Shown piece by piece: positions 36,827 to 45,226 of a stretch of DNA of 64,000 nucleotides. A model generated the notes under the pieces. It was not told the DNA's origin and ran no database searches. It saw only the letters and a program-made list of their open reading frames with translations. This DNA is from Phocaeicola faecalis (GTDB lineage Bacteria > Bacteroidota > Bacteroidia > Bacteroidales > Bacteroidaceae), in contig NZ_JADNRM010000005.1 of NCBI RefSeq assembly GCF_021730445.1, positions 89,403 to 153,402 on the forward strand, written 5' to 3'. Made by a program: the position numbers and the translations under genes. Position 1 is the stretch's first letter, and every line of letters starts with the position of its first letter.

Positions 36827-37636
36827 ATGAAATCAATTTTAGACAATCGCCCCGAACTGGCACATGAAGTAAATAAAGTAGCGGAAGTTGCCGGTTATTT
36901 ATGGCAAAAAGGATGGGCTGAGCGTAACGGAGGTAATATCACCGTTAACATCACAGAATACGTAGACGACGAAATCCGCAATATGCCCGCCATCAGTGAA
37001 GTAAAACAAATCGGCGTAACACTGCCCCATCTGAAAGGATGCTATTTCTACTGCAAAGGAACCAATATGCGTATGCGTGATTTGGCCCGCCGCCCCATGG
37101 ACAACGGCTCTGTAATCCGCATTCTGGACGACTGCGCAAGCTACGTTATTATAGCTGACAAACCGGTCCAGCCCACTTCTGAAGTTCCTTCCCACCTGAG
37201 CGTGCATAATTTCCTCATAGGTAAAGGCTCTCCCTATAAGGCATCCGTACATACACACCCCATCGAACTGATTGCCTTGTCACACAACAAGAAATTCATG
37301 GAGAAAGATGTAGCCACCAATCTTCTGTGGAGTATGATTCCCGAAACAAAAGCATTCTGTCCGCGCGGCTTAGGCATGATTCCTTATGCCCTTCCCAGCT
37401 CAGTAGAACTGGCAGAAGCCACTATCAAGGAACTGGCAGACTATGATGTCGTCATGTGGGAAAAACATGGCATCTTTGCAGTGGACTGCGATGTAATGGC
37501 AGCTTTCGACCAAATTGATGTGTTGAATAAATCAGCATTGATTTATATCGCGGCAAAGAACATGGGCTTTGAGCCCGACGGCATGAGCCAAGAGCAAATG
37601 AAAGAAATGTCCGTAGCCTTCAATTTACCTAAATAA
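36827..37636 (+). CDS. rhaD: L-rhamnulose-1-phosphate aldolase
   Basis: A 269-residue class II zinc aldolase that splits L-rhamnulose 1-phosphate into dihydroxyacetone phosphate and L-lactaldehyde. The NGGNITVNI motif binds phosphate. SVHTHPIE carries two zinc-ligand His, and WEKHGIFA supplies the third. The length matches RhaD (about 274) rather than the shorter FucA (about 215). The start is the ATG at 36827; a frame extension upstream runs into the end of the kinase gene and would lie before the -7 box. It is 49 bases behind the kinase gene, on the same strand. Confidence 0.92.
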   Translation: MKSILDNRPELAHEVNKVAEVAGYLWQKGWAERNGGNITVNITEYVDDEIRNMPAISEVKQIGVTLPHLKGCYFYCKGTNMRMRDLARRPMDNGSVIRILDDCASYVIIADKPVQPTSEVPSHLSVHNFLIGKGSPYKASVHTHPIELIALSHNKKFMEKDVATNLLWSMIPETKAFCPRGLGMIPYALPSSVELAEATIKELADYDVVMWEKHGIFAVDCDVMAAFDQIDVLNKSALIYIAAKNMGFEPDGMSQEQMKEMSVAFNLPK

Positions 37637-37676
37637 TAGAATAAGTAAGAAGGTGTCGAAACTCTGATAACCTAAA

Positions 37677-37714
37677 AATCACCCTCGCCACAAGTAGTCG
37701 TAGCGAGGGTGATT
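37677..37714. terminator. Terminator after the rhamnose genes
   Basis: AATCACCCTCGC (37677-37688) pairs perfectly with GCGAGGGTGATT (37703-37714), with a 14-base loop. A-rich sequence precedes it and a modest T-rich tail follows. It lies between convergent genes and can act in both directions. Confidence 0.75.
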
Positions 37715-37784
37715 TCGATAATAAGGGAGTTTTGGCATCCCCACTTTTATTATCTTTCCTAAATGTCCTTTCTCTTTAATGCCA

Positions 37785-38459
37785 TCAAGCCTGAGGTTCC
37801 CTACTGTCCAGCTTCTCAAACATTCTGTCGAACTCCGCTTCATCGTAATTCAATTCACTGAAATCAAAATCACCATAAGGCACCTCTGCGGCATCCACTT
37901 CTCCGTCAGTCACCCCTTCTATACTATAAGTAAAATCAGTACCGATTGCCTCCATTATAATCGGTATATAGAGGTCGGCTTCCTCGTCTGTATCGGCACG
38001 CAAGTAATGCTTACCGTTTCTGCCGAATTCAGTAAACGGTATCTCCTCTTTCTTTTCATCCAGAATATATTTCGTGATATCGAAAGAATCTTCAGAATCT
38101 ATTCCCACCGCTTCGGCAAAATCAACAGCCCCATACACCAACTTGTGGGCATCAGCATACTCCGCTTTTTCCAAATCCTCATCCATATCAATACGTCTCA
38201 CCATCATTTCATAATCGTCATAATCCAGATTAAAGAAATACTCAGAATGAAGCAGACCTTTACAATAGATATCCACCAAATAAACCCCCATCGTAAAGTG
38301 TCCTTGCGGATGTTGGCGCGTGACAATAATTGTCTTTTCCCCCATATGATCCCATTTTGTTCCTATATAGCACTCTACTATCGGCAACTGTCTTGCTTTC
38401 TCCTTTATATATGCTTCCGGGGATAGCGGTTTTTGTTTTTGAACTTTATTCTTTATCAT
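37785..38459 (-). CDS. Hypothetical acidic cytoplasmic protein
   Basis: A 224-residue protein I do not recognise. I start at the ATG at 38459 (MIKNKVQKQKPLSPEAYIKEKARQLPI, in pieces); an upstream in-frame start at 38513 would add 18 low-complexity residues. It has no signal peptide or membrane segment. The first half looks alpha/beta, with TIIVTRQHPQGHFTMGVYLVDIYCKGL and an LDYDDYEMMVRRID helix. The last 60 residues are strongly acidic (EEADLYIPI, GEVDAAEVPYGDFDFSELNYDEAEFD). It stands alone, convergent with the rhamnose genes. No function is proposed. Confidence 0.75.
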   Translation of the reverse strand: MIKNKVQKQKPLSPEAYIKEKARQLPIVECYIGTKWDHMGEKTIIVTRQHPQGHFTMGVYLVDIYCKGLLHSEYFFNLDYDDYEMMVRRIDMDEDLEKAEYADAHKLVYGAVDFAEAVGIDSEDSFDITKYILDEKKEEIPFTEFGRNGKHYLRADTDEEADLYIPIIMEAIGTDFTYSIEGVTDGEVDAAEVPYGDFDFSELNYDEAEFDRMFEKLDSREPQA

Positions 38460-38513
38460 AATTATAGATATTGATTTCGTACTATGGCTGAGTATCCATT
38501 TCTGAAAAGTCAA

Positions 38514-38868
38514 AAACCTGCTACCCTATTCTTCACATGTATTAGACTTTTTAGAGACTCCAGTCCTTTAATGGCAGTAAAGATAGGAAAATATATTCCA
38601 TAAATAAGACATATCCGAAGAATATTTACTACAATAAAAACAAGCAGGATAAAAATGAGAGCATATCAATACCCTTTATTCCGTTGCAACCTCTTATTTA
38701 ATATGAAAATGAACGGAGTTTCATTACCGTATGTTTTATCACAATAAGCAGTATAACTCCTGTAATGCCCCAAAGCAGGAAAGAAAAGAGAGATAAAAAT
38801 CGGTTGGAAGGGATAGAGGCTCTGTTTGAAATCTTGGGAATTCAAACTCTGCATACGCTTAGAACCCC
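38514..38868. other. Intergenic sequence without a supported gene
   Basis: AT-rich sequence between the hypothetical gene and the repeat array. A 62-codon minus-strand frame (38666-38854) has no homology I can see, no promoter and no signal sequence, so I treat it as chance. Confidence 0.4.
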
Positions 38869-39076
38869 CTAAGTCGTTTCATTAGGCGGACTAAGCGTTT
38901 TCGTCCTTTCGATTACGCCTGTCTGTCAGTCGGATTACTACAGTCTTCGGCAGTGGACTGTATAGTCCATTACAGTGGACCGTACAGTCCGTTACGGTGG
39001 ACTATACAGTCTGCCGCAGCAGACTGTAATAATCTTCCGTTTAAAAAGGCTTGGCTGACCCTAAGAAACGGCTTAG
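38869..39076. repeat. Structured element: 22-bp palindromic tandem repeats between inverted repeats
   Basis: Four 22-bp units occupy 38951-38972, 38973-38994, 38995-39016 and 39017-39038. A looser 24-bp unit lies at 38927-38950. The first three read CAGTGGACTGTATAGTCC-type sequence, and each contains a near-palindrome (GGACTGTATAGTCC), so each could form a short hairpin. The array is bounded by imperfect inverted repeats CTAAGTCGTTTCATTAG (38869-38885) and CTAAGAAACGGCTTAG (39061-39076). It has no spacers of unique sequence, so it is not a CRISPR array. Confidence 0.75.
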
Positions 39077-39192
39077 TCTTCCCTTTGTTGGTGAATATGA
39101 TATATTAAATCTCCAAGAATAATGCCTGGTCCACATCAAACGATAAATTACACCTTTGCAAAATAAATATAGGTATTATAAGGCAAAAAAAC

Positions 39193-39200
39193 TATCTTTG
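39193..39200 (+). promoter_or_regulatory. -7 box for the lytic transglycosylase gene
   Basis: TATCTTTG fits TAnnTTTG, 52 bases upstream of the ATG. Confidence 0.5.
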
Positions 39201-39252
39201 CCATAACAAAGAATAATCAGACCGGTGTAACCGTCAAAAGAAAATAGAAAAA

Positions 39253-40257
39253 ATGAAGATATATACACTAAACATGGCCGCAGCAATGCTCTTTACTTTG
39301 GTCACAATCTCACCTGCCCTTGTGGGCAACAGTTGCGTTGCTCCGAAAGGAGAACAGGAAGACACAACAAGTACAGCCATAAAAGAAAATCCGGGTATCA
39401 CCGCATTGAGATACAGCAGTCCCGAAGTGCCGGCCAGTATTGTTTTCTGCGGAAAAGCGATAGACCTCAGCCGATATGACCGCCATGAACGTATGGACCG
39501 CGAACTATTGGCATTTACCTATATGCACAGCACCTCCCTGCAAATGATAAAGAAAGCCAACCGCTATTTCCCTATCGTAGAACCCATACTGAAGGAAAAC
39601 GGAATCCCTGACGACTTTAAATATCTGATGGTAATAGAAAGTAACCTCAATCCCATCGCACGCTCCTCTGCCGGAGCCGCCGGACTGTGGCAGTTCATGC
39701 AAGGAACCGGACGAGACTATGGATTGGAAGTCAATTCCAACATCGACGAACGCTATCACGTGGAAAAAGCAACCCGCGCCGCCTGCCGTTATCTGAACGA
39801 TGCTTATGCCAAATATAAAGACTGGGTAGCTGTAGCCGCCTCTTACAATGCCGGACAAGCAAGAATTGCCAGCCAACTGACAAAACAGGATGTCGACGAT
39901 TCACTGGACTTGCAACTGGTAGAGGAAACCGCACGCTATGTATATCGTATCCTCGCTGCTAAAATCATGTTCTCCAACCCGACTGCTTTCGGTTTCCGGC
40001 TGAGAGCATCTGATTTATACCCTGCCATCCCTTATACCGAAATAACTGTGACAGAAGGAATAGCAGACCTTGCCCGCTTTGCACGCAGCAAAGGAATCAC
40101 ATTGGCTATTCTGAAGAATATGAACCCCTGGTTGAGGGAAACCAGCCTGGCCAATCACAGCAAAAGGACTTACAAGCTGAAAATACCCACCAAAGAGGGG
40201 ATGTATTACAATCCCAAAACGATTGTTCCGTATGATAAAAGATGGGTAGTGGAATAA
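39253..40257 (+). CDS. Membrane-bound lytic transglycosylase (MltD-like)
   Basis: A 334-residue exported enzyme expected to cut peptidoglycan glycan strands non-hydrolytically. After an N-terminal signal segment (ending near residue 25) a goose-lysozyme-like SLT domain (about residues 110-240) has the catalytic Glu in VIESNLNPIARSSAGAAGLWQFM and the downstream SYNAGQARIA motif. The C-terminal 70 residues (ITVTEGIADLARFARSKGITLAILKNMNPWL) resemble a LysM-like or related cell-wall-binding unit, as in Bacteroidetes MltD proteins. It is a single gene convergent with the potassium channel gene. Its role would be cell wall turnover. Confidence 0.9.
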   Translation: MKIYTLNMAAAMLFTLVTISPALVGNSCVAPKGEQEDTTSTAIKENPGITALRYSSPEVPASIVFCGKAIDLSRYDRHERMDRELLAFTYMHSTSLQMIKKANRYFPIVEPILKENGIPDDFKYLMVIESNLNPIARSSAGAAGLWQFMQGTGRDYGLEVNSNIDERYHVEKATRAACRYLNDAYAKYKDWVAVAASYNAGQARIASQLTKQDVDDSLDLQLVEETARYVYRILAAKIMFSNPTAFGFRLRASDLYPAIPYTEITVTEGIADLARFARSKGITLAILKNMNPWLRETSLANHSKRTYKLKIPTKEGMYYNPKTIVPYDKRWVVE

Positions 40258-40265
40258 TTTCTCTT

Positions 40266-41153
40266 TCATTCCAGCTTTCCTCCACAATGTTTGCAAAAGA
40301 CAGCCTCCTCTTCATGTCCGCCTCTCCCACAGTGCGGACATTTCAGGGCTTGTCTGCGTCTATGTTCTTTCATCATCGACGCAGATACAATGCCTGTGGG
40401 AACAGCAATGATAGTATACCCCATCAGCATCACCACAGCCGAAAGAAAACGCCCCAAAGGAGTTTCGGGAGTAATATCGCCATATCCCACAGTAGTCATG
40501 GTGACTATCGCCCAATAAATGCTGTTCGGAATATTATTGAAAGCTGTGCCGGGACGCTGTCCTTCAATCATATACATCAACGTTCCGATAGAAATAACCA
40601 ATATCAGCACAAAGAGAAAAAAAACGATAATCTTGCGACTGCTATAGGTCAGTGAGCGCAACAGCAGATTGCCTTCATCCAGGAAGTTGAACAACTTGAA
40701 TATGCGGAACACCCTAATCAGGCGAAAGGTGCGGATTACCAGCAGGTAGCGTGCCGTTCCAAAGAACCATCCTATATATAAAGGCAAAGTAGCCAACAAA
40801 TCAATGATACCGAAAAAGCTTAAAGCATACTTGCGCGGTTGAGGAGAGCAATAAAGCCTTAACAGATATTCTACCGTAAAGAAAAAGGTAAAGACATATT
40901 CCGAGAATCGTAAGTAAGGCCCGATAACCGCCGCCCAACCTTGAATACTTTCAGCCACCACTACCAAAATACTAAGCACGATAAACCCGATAAGTGCCAC
41001 ATCAAACCATTTCCCTGCCGACGTGTCACTCTCAAAGATAATCACATAGATTTTATGCTTCCATTTATCATCATGCAGCAAATGCCGCCATTTTTCCCAT
41101 ATACCTTTCAAAAATGCCATTACTTTTAAGAATAAGTTGCAAATTAACCACAA
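40266..41153 (-). CDS. Voltage-gated-type potassium channel with C-terminal zinc ribbon
   Basis: A 295-residue six-helix cation channel. Helices S1-S4 span about residues 45-175; S4 carries regularly spaced Arg (RTFRLIRVFRIFKLFNFL). The pore loop has the potassium filter in MTTVGYGDITPETPLGRF, followed by S6. The chain ends in a zinc-ribbon pair CPHCGRGG and CKHCGGKLE, which is not part of the classical Kv fold and may regulate gating or assembly. The inner membrane location is clear. It is convergent with the transglycosylase gene (8 bases between stops). Confidence 0.9.
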   Translation of the reverse strand: MWLICNLFLKVMAFLKGIWEKWRHLLHDDKWKHKIYVIIFESDTSAGKWFDVALIGFIVLSILVVVAESIQGWAAVIGPYLRFSEYVFTFFFTVEYLLRLYCSPQPRKYALSFFGIIDLLATLPLYIGWFFGTARYLLVIRTFRLIRVFRIFKLFNFLDEGNLLLRSLTYSSRKIIVFFLFVLILVISIGTLMYMIEGQRPGTAFNNIPNSIYWAIVTMTTVGYGDITPETPLGRFLSAVVMLMGYTIIAVPTGIVSASMMKEHRRRQALKCPHCGRGGHEEEAVFCKHCGGKLE

Positions 41154-41203
41154 TTATAACAAATATTGCCCGATTTATACCCATAAGAACTATAGTTTTT
41201 CAC

Positions 41204-41211
41204 TATATTTG
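41204..41211 (+). promoter_or_regulatory. -7 box for the GH2 gene
   Basis: TATATTTG fits TAnnTTTG, 26 bases upstream of the ATG. Confidence 0.6.
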
Positions 41212-41237
41212 CACAAAACCTTTATAAATATTATAGC

Positions 41238-44200
41238 ATGAAAAGACAACTTCTTACCGGACTATTCACCGTGTTTGCACTCGCGGCAAGCGCACAGTCC
41301 AATGAGTGGCGCAACCCGCAAGTTAATGCGGTAAACCGCGCACCGATGCACACTAACTACTTTGCTTACGAAAATGCCGATGCTGCTAAAACAGGACTGA
41401 AAGAATCATCAGCCAATTATATGACGCTAAACGGCACATGGAAGTTCAATTGGGTGAAAGATGCAGATGCACGCCCCATGGACTTCTGGAAAACAACCTT
41501 CAATGACAAAGGTTGGGACGATATTCAGGTTCCCGGCGTTTGGGAATTAAACGGTTACGGTGGCCCCATTTATGTCAATGTAGGCTATGCATGGCGCAAT
41601 CAGTTTAAGAACAACCCTCCCGAAGTCCCGACCGAAAACAACCACGTCGGTTCTTACCGCCGCGAAATTGCAATTCCCGCTTCATGGAGTGGAAAAGACA
41701 TTATCGCTCATTTCGGTTCCGTCACTTCCAATATGTATATATGGGTAAACGGCCGTTATGTGGGATATAGCGAAGACAGCAAACTGGAAGCCGAATTCGA
41801 CCTGACCCCTTATCTGAAACCGGGACAAAAGAACTTAATCGCTTTTCAAGTATTCCGCTGGTGTGACGGTACCTATCTGGAAGATCAGGACTTCTTCCGT
41901 TTCAGCGGTGTAGGACGTGACTGTTATCTATATGCACGCAACAAGAAACGCATTCAGGATATCCGCGTCACTCCCGACTTGGATACAGAATATAAAAACG
42001 GCTCACTGGCCGTGAAACTCGACCTGAAAGGAAGCGGAACCGTCGATTTGGAATTGATCGATGCCACCGGCAAACAAGTAGCCACGGCTACCGCCAAAGG
42101 AAGCGGCACGGTGACCATGAACGTAGAGAATCCGAATAAGTGGAGTGCCGAGACTCCTTATTTATATACTTTGCGTGCCAGCATGCAGGGAAGCAATGAA
42201 GTTATCCCCGTAAAAGTCGGTTTCCGCAAAATCGAACTGAAAGGAGGTCAAATCCTGGTCAACGGAAAAGCTGTTCTTTTCAAAGGAGCCGACCGTCATG
42301 AACTCGACCCGGACGGAGGTTATGTAGTGTCGCCCGAACGTATGCTTCAGGATATTCAAATCATGAAACAATATAATCTGAACGCTGTGCGTACTTGCCA
42401 CTACCCGGACAACAACCTGTGGTACGACCTTTGTGACAAATACGGTATTTATGTAGTAGCTGAAGCAAATGTGGAATCTCACGGAATGGGCTACGGTGAA
42501 GCTACTCTGGCAAAGAACCCGTCATTCAAACAAGCACACCTGGAACGCAACCAGCGTAATGTTCAACGTGGCTTCAACCACCCCAGCATCATCTTCTGGT
42601 CATTGGGTAATGAAGCCGGAGACGGCCCCAACTTCGAAGCATGTTACAAATGGATAAAGGCAGAAGACCCCAGCCGTGCCTGCCAATACGAACAAGCCGG
42701 TCTGGAAGACCATACCGACATCTTCTGCCCGATGTATTACGGCTATGAAGGCATGGAAAAATACGGTCAGCGTACCGATGCCACCAAACCGCTTATCCAA
42801 TGTGAATATGCCCACGCCATGGGTAACTCTCAAGGCGGATTCAAAGAATACTGGGACCTCATCCGCAAATATCCGAACCTGCAAGGTGGCTTCATCTGGG
42901 ACTTCGTCGACCAGTCCGTTCGCTGGAAAGGCAAGAACGGAGTTGAAATCTATGCTTACGGTGGCGACTTCAACCGCTTTGATGCATCCGACAACAACTT
43001 CTGCGACAATGGTTTAATCAGTCCCGACCGCAACCCTAATCCACACATGCACGAAGTAGGCTATTTCTATCAGAACATCTGGACTACTCCTGCCGACCTG
43101 AGCAAAGGGGAAGTTAACGTCTACAATGAAAACTTCTTCCGCGACCTTTCTGCTTACTATATGGAATGGGAAGTGCTGAAAGGCGGAAAAGTAATCCGTT
43201 CGGGACGTGTGGACAATCTCAATGTCGCTCCGCAACAGACCGCCAAAATTAAACTTGACTTAGGCAAGACTTGCCAGTGCACAGAATGGCTGTTGAACGT
43301 ATCCTACAAACTGAAGAACCGCGAAGGCTTATTGGCTGCCGGTCATACAGTTGCCAAAGACCAACTTACTCTGAATCCCTACAAGGCTCCGGCCATGGAC
43401 TTGAAGAATGTAGCAACAACCAATGTGGCTATCGTTACTCCTCAAATCATCGACAACCAGCAGAACTACCTGATAGTAAAAGGTGAAAACTTCACCATCG
43501 AGTTCAATAAAAGAAACGGTTACTTGAGCAAATACGATGTCAACGGTCTGGAAATGATTAAAGAAGGCGCTGCGCTGACTCCCAACTTCTGGCGTGCTCC
43601 TACCGACAATGATTTCGGTGCCGGCCTGCAACACCGCTTTGGAGCATGGAAGAATCCGGGGTTGAAACTTGTCCGTCTGGCTTCCACTACTGTAGACAAT
43701 CAAGTACAGGTAACAGCCGAATACGACATGAAAGCCGTTTCTGCCAAACTCTATCTGGATTATGTCATCAACAACCAAGGTGCCATTAAAATCACCCAAA
43801 AGATGACAGCCGACAAGAATGCCAAGGTATCTCCGATGTTCCGCTTCGGTATGCAGATGCAAATGCCGAAGAACTTCAATACCATTGAGTTCTACGGACG
43901 CGGCCCGGTTGAAAACTACAGCGACCGTAACCATAGCACAGATTTAGGTATCTATCGCCAGAGTGTAGACGAACAATTCTACTCCTACATCCGTCCGCAG
44001 GAAACCGGTAACAAGACCGACATCCGTTGGTGGAAACAGTTGAATGCCGGCGGTAATGGCGTGAAGATTGTAGCCGAAGCTCCTTTCTCTGCCTCTGCAT
44101 TGCATTACACCATCGAATCATTGGATGACGGCGCACAGAAAGACCAGCGTCACTCACCCGAAGTGAAGAAGGCCAACCTCACCAACTTGTGCATCGACAA

Positions 44201-44330
44201 GGCACAAATGGGATTGGGTTGCGTCAACAGTTGGGGAACGATTGCGTTGCCTAAATATCAATTGCCTTACGGAGACTATGAATTTACGTTCATCCTCTCT
44301 CCTGTAAAGCATAGTGTGGGCATGGAATAA
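41238..44330 (+). CDS. GH2 beta-galactosidase, exported
   Basis: A 1030-residue LacZ-type enzyme with a signal peptide (MKRQLLTGLFTVFALAASAQ). Domains in order: N-terminal jelly-roll (about residues 25-220), immunoglobulin-like domain, TIM barrel (about 330-630), second immunoglobulin-like domain and C-terminal beta-sandwich (about 750-1025). The acid/base is Glu459 (WSLGNEAGDG) and the nucleophile Glu523 (IQCEYAHAMGNS). The YFYQNIW and NFWRAPTDNDFGAG segments are also typical. The length equals E. coli LacZ plus a signal peptide, so the full fold is present. It should act in the periplasm on beta-galactosides. It has its own promoter and terminator and stands alone. Confidence 0.94.
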   Translation: MKRQLLTGLFTVFALAASAQSNEWRNPQVNAVNRAPMHTNYFAYENADAAKTGLKESSANYMTLNGTWKFNWVKDADARPMDFWKTTFNDKGWDDIQVPGVWELNGYGGPIYVNVGYAWRNQFKNNPPEVPTENNHVGSYRREIAIPASWSGKDIIAHFGSVTSNMYIWVNGRYVGYSEDSKLEAEFDLTPYLKPGQKNLIAFQVFRWCDGTYLEDQDFFRFSGVGRDCYLYARNKKRIQDIRVTPDLDTEYKNGSLAVKLDLKGSGTVDLELIDATGKQVATATAKGSGTVTMNVENPNKWSAETPYLYTLRASMQGSNEVIPVKVGFRKIELKGGQILVNGKAVLFKGADRHELDPDGGYVVSPERMLQDIQIMKQYNLNAVRTCHYPDNNLWYDLCDKYGIYVVAEANVESHGMGYGEATLAKNPSFKQAHLERNQRNVQRGFNHPSIIFWSLGNEAGDGPNFEACYKWIKAEDPSRACQYEQAGLEDHTDIFCPMYYGYEGMEKYGQRTDATKPLIQCEYAHAMGNSQGGFKEYWDLIRKYPNLQGGFIWDFVDQSVRWKGKNGVEIYAYGGDFNRFDASDNNFCDNGLISPDRNPNPHMHEVGYFYQNIWTTPADLSKGEVNVYNENFFRDLSAYYMEWEVLKGGKVIRSGRVDNLNVAPQQTAKIKLDLGKTCQCTEWLLNVSYKLKNREGLLAAGHTVAKDQLTLNPYKAPAMDLKNVATTNVAIVTPQIIDNQQNYLIVKGENFTIEFNKRNGYLSKYDVNGLEMIKEGAALTPNFWRAPTDNDFGAGLQHRFGAWKNPGLKLVRLASTTVDNQVQVTAEYDMKAVSAKLYLDYVINNQGAIKITQKMTADKNAKVSPMFRFGMQMQMPKNFNTIEFYGRGPVENYSDRNHSTDLGIYRQSVDEQFYSYIRPQETGNKTDIRWWKQLNAGGNGVKIVAEAPFSASALHYTIESLDDGAQKDQRHSPEVKKANLTNLCIDKAQMGLGCVNSWGTIALPKYQLPYGDYEFTFILSPVKHSVGME

Positions 44331-44357
44331 AAAGATAACTCAAAGCATTGAATAAGG

Positions 44358-44388
44358 ACAGCCGGATTTATCTTTCGGCTGTTCTTAT
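44358..44388 (+). terminator. Terminator after the GH2 gene
   Basis: ACAGCCG (44359-44365) pairs with CGGCTGT (44376-44382), followed by a T-rich stretch. Confidence 0.65.
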
Positions 44389-44617
44389 TTAATCTTATCC
44401 ACTTGCTTCGCTCTATCTTTTTCTTTATAATTGCAAAATACTTAAGCTATCATTATGAAAGAACACAGTCATATCTTCTTTTTACATCCTTAGTATAAGC
44501 TAATATAGAAGCATTGGCTATTGGTGAGCGGACTCCGTTACACCGTTTCTGCCACCGCAGCTTATAGACCAGAACATGGCTGGCATTAAAATATTAATTA
44601 TCATATCATAGACACTC
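44389..44617. other. Intergenic sequence without a supported gene
   Basis: About 230 bases between the GH2 terminator and the next gene. A start codon at 44456 opens only a 12-codon frame, perhaps a leftover gene start. I see no strong promoter motif. Confidence 0.35.
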
Positions 44618-45226
44618 ATGAACAAGCAATCTGCTATCTTCTACTCCTTACTGTTCCTGTTATGTTGCTCCTTCACCAAGCAACACGATAAGGAATGGAA
44701 AGAAATTAGCAATAAGTTCTACTCCATCACCTTGCCTTGCCATTGGAGCACAAAGAATGAAAAAGGCAACGGCATCATACCGGAAGAGCGAGACGCCCGG
44801 TCCATCGGTTGCCATCTCTATTATCTGATATGGGAAACTCCATTGATTAATTTCCGGGAAGACTTACCGAATCATGTATTGTGTTTCATTGAAAGCTATC
44901 AGAAAACAGATAAGGCATCCCCTATTACTTTAAAAGAAGTAGAAGAATTGGAAATGAAAAAGATTTCCGGTCCTATCCGGCTCTGCAGCAAAACGAAAAT
45001 CAAATCCGATAAGAATCAAGAAAGGTTTGTCATTGTGCAAGAGAGCCAAGAATATGATAAGACATGGAATACATATCGTGTTTACTATTTATTACAGCAA
45101 GATGACGATATAGTACATTGTGTAACCATAAGGCTGAGAGAGAATTATGCCAAAAAGAATCCGGCGAAAATCGAAGAGATAAAACGGATTCTTGACTCTT
45201 TTACCATAAAAACAAAGCAAATATGA
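44618..45226 (+). CDS. Small envelope protein of unknown function
   Basis: A 202-residue protein with an N-terminal hydrophobic segment and a possible lipobox (LFLLCC, Cys16 or 17), so it is probably a lipoprotein. The mature part begins KEWKEISNKFYSITLPCHW, then alternating strands (HLYYLIWETP, ERFVIVQESQEY, YRVYYLLQQ, IVHCVTIRL) and a last helix (KIEEIKRILDSFTIK). That order resembles single-domain PsbP/Mog1-type proteins and, loosely, the small exported protein at 4357-4824. I cannot name the family. Its stop overlaps the next gene start by 4 bases, so the two act together. Confidence 0.7.
   Translation: MNKQSAIFYSLLFLLCCSFTKQHDKEWKEISNKFYSITLPCHWSTKNEKGNGIIPEERDARSIGCHLYYLIWETPLINFREDLPNHVLCFIESYQKTDKASPITLKEVEELEMKKISGPIRLCSKTKIKSDKNQERFVIVQESQEYDKTWNTYRVYYLLQQDDDIVHCVTIRLRENYAKKNPAKIEEIKRILDSFTIKTKQI

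Noticed and set aside
38666..38854. 62-codon minus-strand frame
   Set aside because: No homology seen, no promoter, phenylalanine-rich chance pattern in AT-rich DNA.
38927..39038. CRISPR array
   Set aside because: The 22-bp units are directly adjacent with no unique spacers and no cas genes nearby.
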